The position numbers were made by a program, and so were the translations under genes. A stretch of 64,000 bases of DNA, from contig SSNP01000041.1 in the NCBI GenBank assembly GCA_006937955.1, positions 1,709,887 through 1,773,886 of the forward strand, read 5' to 3'. Of this stretch, positions 62,762-64,000 are shown piece by piece. The DNA comes from Pachypanchax playfairii. Taxonomy: Eukaryota; Chordata; Actinopteri; Cyprinodontiformes; Aplocheilidae. Each line of letters opens with the position of its first letter. The stretch's first letter is position 1. Under the pieces are notes generated by a model. The model was not told the origin of the DNA. It ran no database searches and worked only from the letters and a program-made list of their open reading frames with translations.

Positions 62762-63517
62762 TTCTTAAAGCTGGATCCATGAAAACACCCGATGTCTGTT
62801 CAGAAGTAAAAAAAACAACCTCATTACCCACAATGCTTCAGTCTGAGAAGGATAATCAAACTGTTTTAAAGTGAGAAGTTATGAGTAACAAGAATTTTGC
62901 TGTAAAATCGTTAAACATCAGTTTTTAATTTTGTAAGTACATTTTCTTAACTTCAGAAAGTTTGTGTAGCAAAGAGACTCTAATTGATGCAAAATATTTA
63001 AAACATGAAGATAAAAGTTCAGTCTGAGTGAATTAGGATCAGAAAGAGGTTTTACATTTTATATTACAGTTAAAGGTTGAATATGGAACACAAACACCGG
63101 GGTGACATCTAGTGTGTGGATGTTGTAATTGCAACAATAGAACTTTGTTCCCAGCTACTAAAGACTCCAGCTGCTGAACTGAGTTTTTACCAACTTTGAT
63201 GTTACAGAATTCACAGAATTACACATTCTCAAATGTGTGAGTTCCCATATGCTTGAGCAAAGTATATCTTCGACTGAAACATTTGCTACAGGTCTGACAT
63301 GTGAAAGGCTTCTCACCAGTATGAGTTCTCATGTGATTAATCAAATTACATCTTCGACCGAAACTTTTTCCACAGGTCTGACACGAGAAAGGTTTCTCAC
63401 CTGTGTGAGTTTTCATGTGATAGACTAAATTACCTCTGTGGGTGAAAGATTTTCCACATATCTGACATGAGAAGGGCTTCTCACCTGTGTGAATTCTTAT
63501 GTGATAGCGCAAATGAC
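62762..63517. repeat. Inverted repeat, right arm (756 bp)
   Basis: The parental copy: the 3' end and 3' flank of gene D in place, matched in inverse at 56678-57433. Confidence 0.92.
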
Positions 63518-64000
63518 CTCTTAGACCAAAACCTTTTCCACAGATCTGACATGAGAAGGGCTTCTCACCCGTGTGAGTTCTCATGTGACGAGTAAAAGAA
63601 GTTTTTACGCTGAAACTTTTTCCACAGGTCTGACAGGAGAAATGCTTCTTTATTTTTGGATTTTGGATGTTATTTCTGGGATTTCTGGTCTGTAGACATT
63701 TGTTTTTCAGCTGTTCTTCTTTGTTTGATACTGTGTCTTCAATCCTGTCTTGTTCCTGGTTTTGGCTCTCAGCTTCAGTAGAGTTCTGAGAAAGAAGCTG
63801 GTTCCCATTTGGTTCTGGTTCATTGTGCTCTCTTTCCTCCTCAACAGGAATCGTCATGAAAGTATCCATCTCCAGCTTCAATACAAACTGCTCTTCATCC
63901 CGACTGACACCAAATTTCTGTTGTTCCTCTTTAACCTGTGGACCTTCTGTTTCTTCTGATTTGTTTGGATTCTCTTTAATTTGTGGACATTCTGCTTCCT
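63219..64000 (-). CDS. C2H2 zinc-finger protein D, 5 fingers, 3' part (continues off the right edge)
   Basis: The open frame runs from the window edge to TAA at 63219-63221. It begins in a Glu-rich spacer (ECPQIKENPNKSEETEGPQ; VKEEQQKFGVS; EEQFVLKLEMDTFM) like that of genes A-C, followed by five C2H2 fingers ([40 protein letters not shown]) with TGEKP linkers, ending HTFENV. The spacer's EEQ-VLKLE-D-FM motif shows it belongs to the same family as A-C, but it is on the other strand and more diverged. The N-terminal exon should lie beyond 64000. The 3' end has been copied in inverse into the NLR gene at 56678. Confidence 0.9.
   Translation of the reverse strand, partial: EAECPQIKENPNKSEETEGPQVKEEQQKFGVSRDEEQFVLKLEMDTFMTIPVEEEREHNEPEPNGNQLLSQNSTEAESQNQEQDRIEDTVSNKEEQLKNKCLQTRNPRNNIQNPKIKKHFSCQTCGKSFSVKTSFTRHMRTHTGEKPFSCQICGKGFGLRGHLRYHIRIHTGEKPFSCQICGKSFTHRGNLVYHMKTHTGEKPFSCQTCGKSFGRRCNLINHMRTHTGEKPFTCQTCSKCFSRRYTLLKHMGTHTFENV

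Overview
The window is from a ray-finned fish genome. The evidence is large1 with vertebrate exon structure, tandem C2H2 zinc-finger genes with the short conserved N-terminal exon common in teleosts, a FISNA-NACHT-LRR immune receptor of the fish-specific NLRC3-like type, and a repeat load of Tc1/mariner, hAT, LINE and LTR copies. I cannot name the species.

Layout. (1) 1-19.9 kb: the 5' half of large1 on the minus strand. Eight coding exons join in frame, and the gene runs off the left edge; its large introns hold solo LTRs, LINE scraps, decayed Tc1 copies and simple repeats. A CpG-rich block at about 19.3-19.9 kb is a candidate promoter. (2) 20.0-21.6 kb: a 5'-truncated LINE with an RNase H domain. 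(3) 21.7-39.0 kb: three tandem plus-strand C2H2 zinc-finger genes (A, B, C) made by segmental duplication. A is intact with 9 fingers. B has a damaged but frame-restored first exon, and a TAG in a finger linker cuts off ten further fingers, seven of them identical at the DNA level. C has 7 fingers followed by TAG-bearing linkers and two stranded fingers. An apparently intact Tc1-like transposon with full transposase lies between A and B, and the matching empty site is visible between B and C. (4) 39.0-45.3 kb: repeats, including a 1.6-kb inverted-repeat DNA element and a solo LTR. (5) 45.4-61.4 kb: a complete minus-strand immune receptor. Its 13 coding exons join into a 1212-residue frame: a short leader exon, four copies of a 39-residue exon, a RING finger, FISNA-NACHT and six leucine-rich-repeat exons. 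(6) 61.4-64.0 kb: an intergenic stretch, then a fourth zinc-finger gene (D), minus strand, running off the right edge.

The most unusual structure is at 53.7-63.5 kb. A segment carrying two of the receptor's small exons is directly duplicated. Between the copies sits a 756-bp inverted copy of the 3' end of zinc-finger gene D, with a 36-bp minisatellite at the edge of each copy. The duplication raised the number of symmetric (phase 2-2) exons from two to four without disturbing the reading frame. No new type of system is evident. The interest is in rapid remodelling of two gene families, zinc fingers (usually tied to transposon control) and NLR immune receptors, in a transposon-rich interval.
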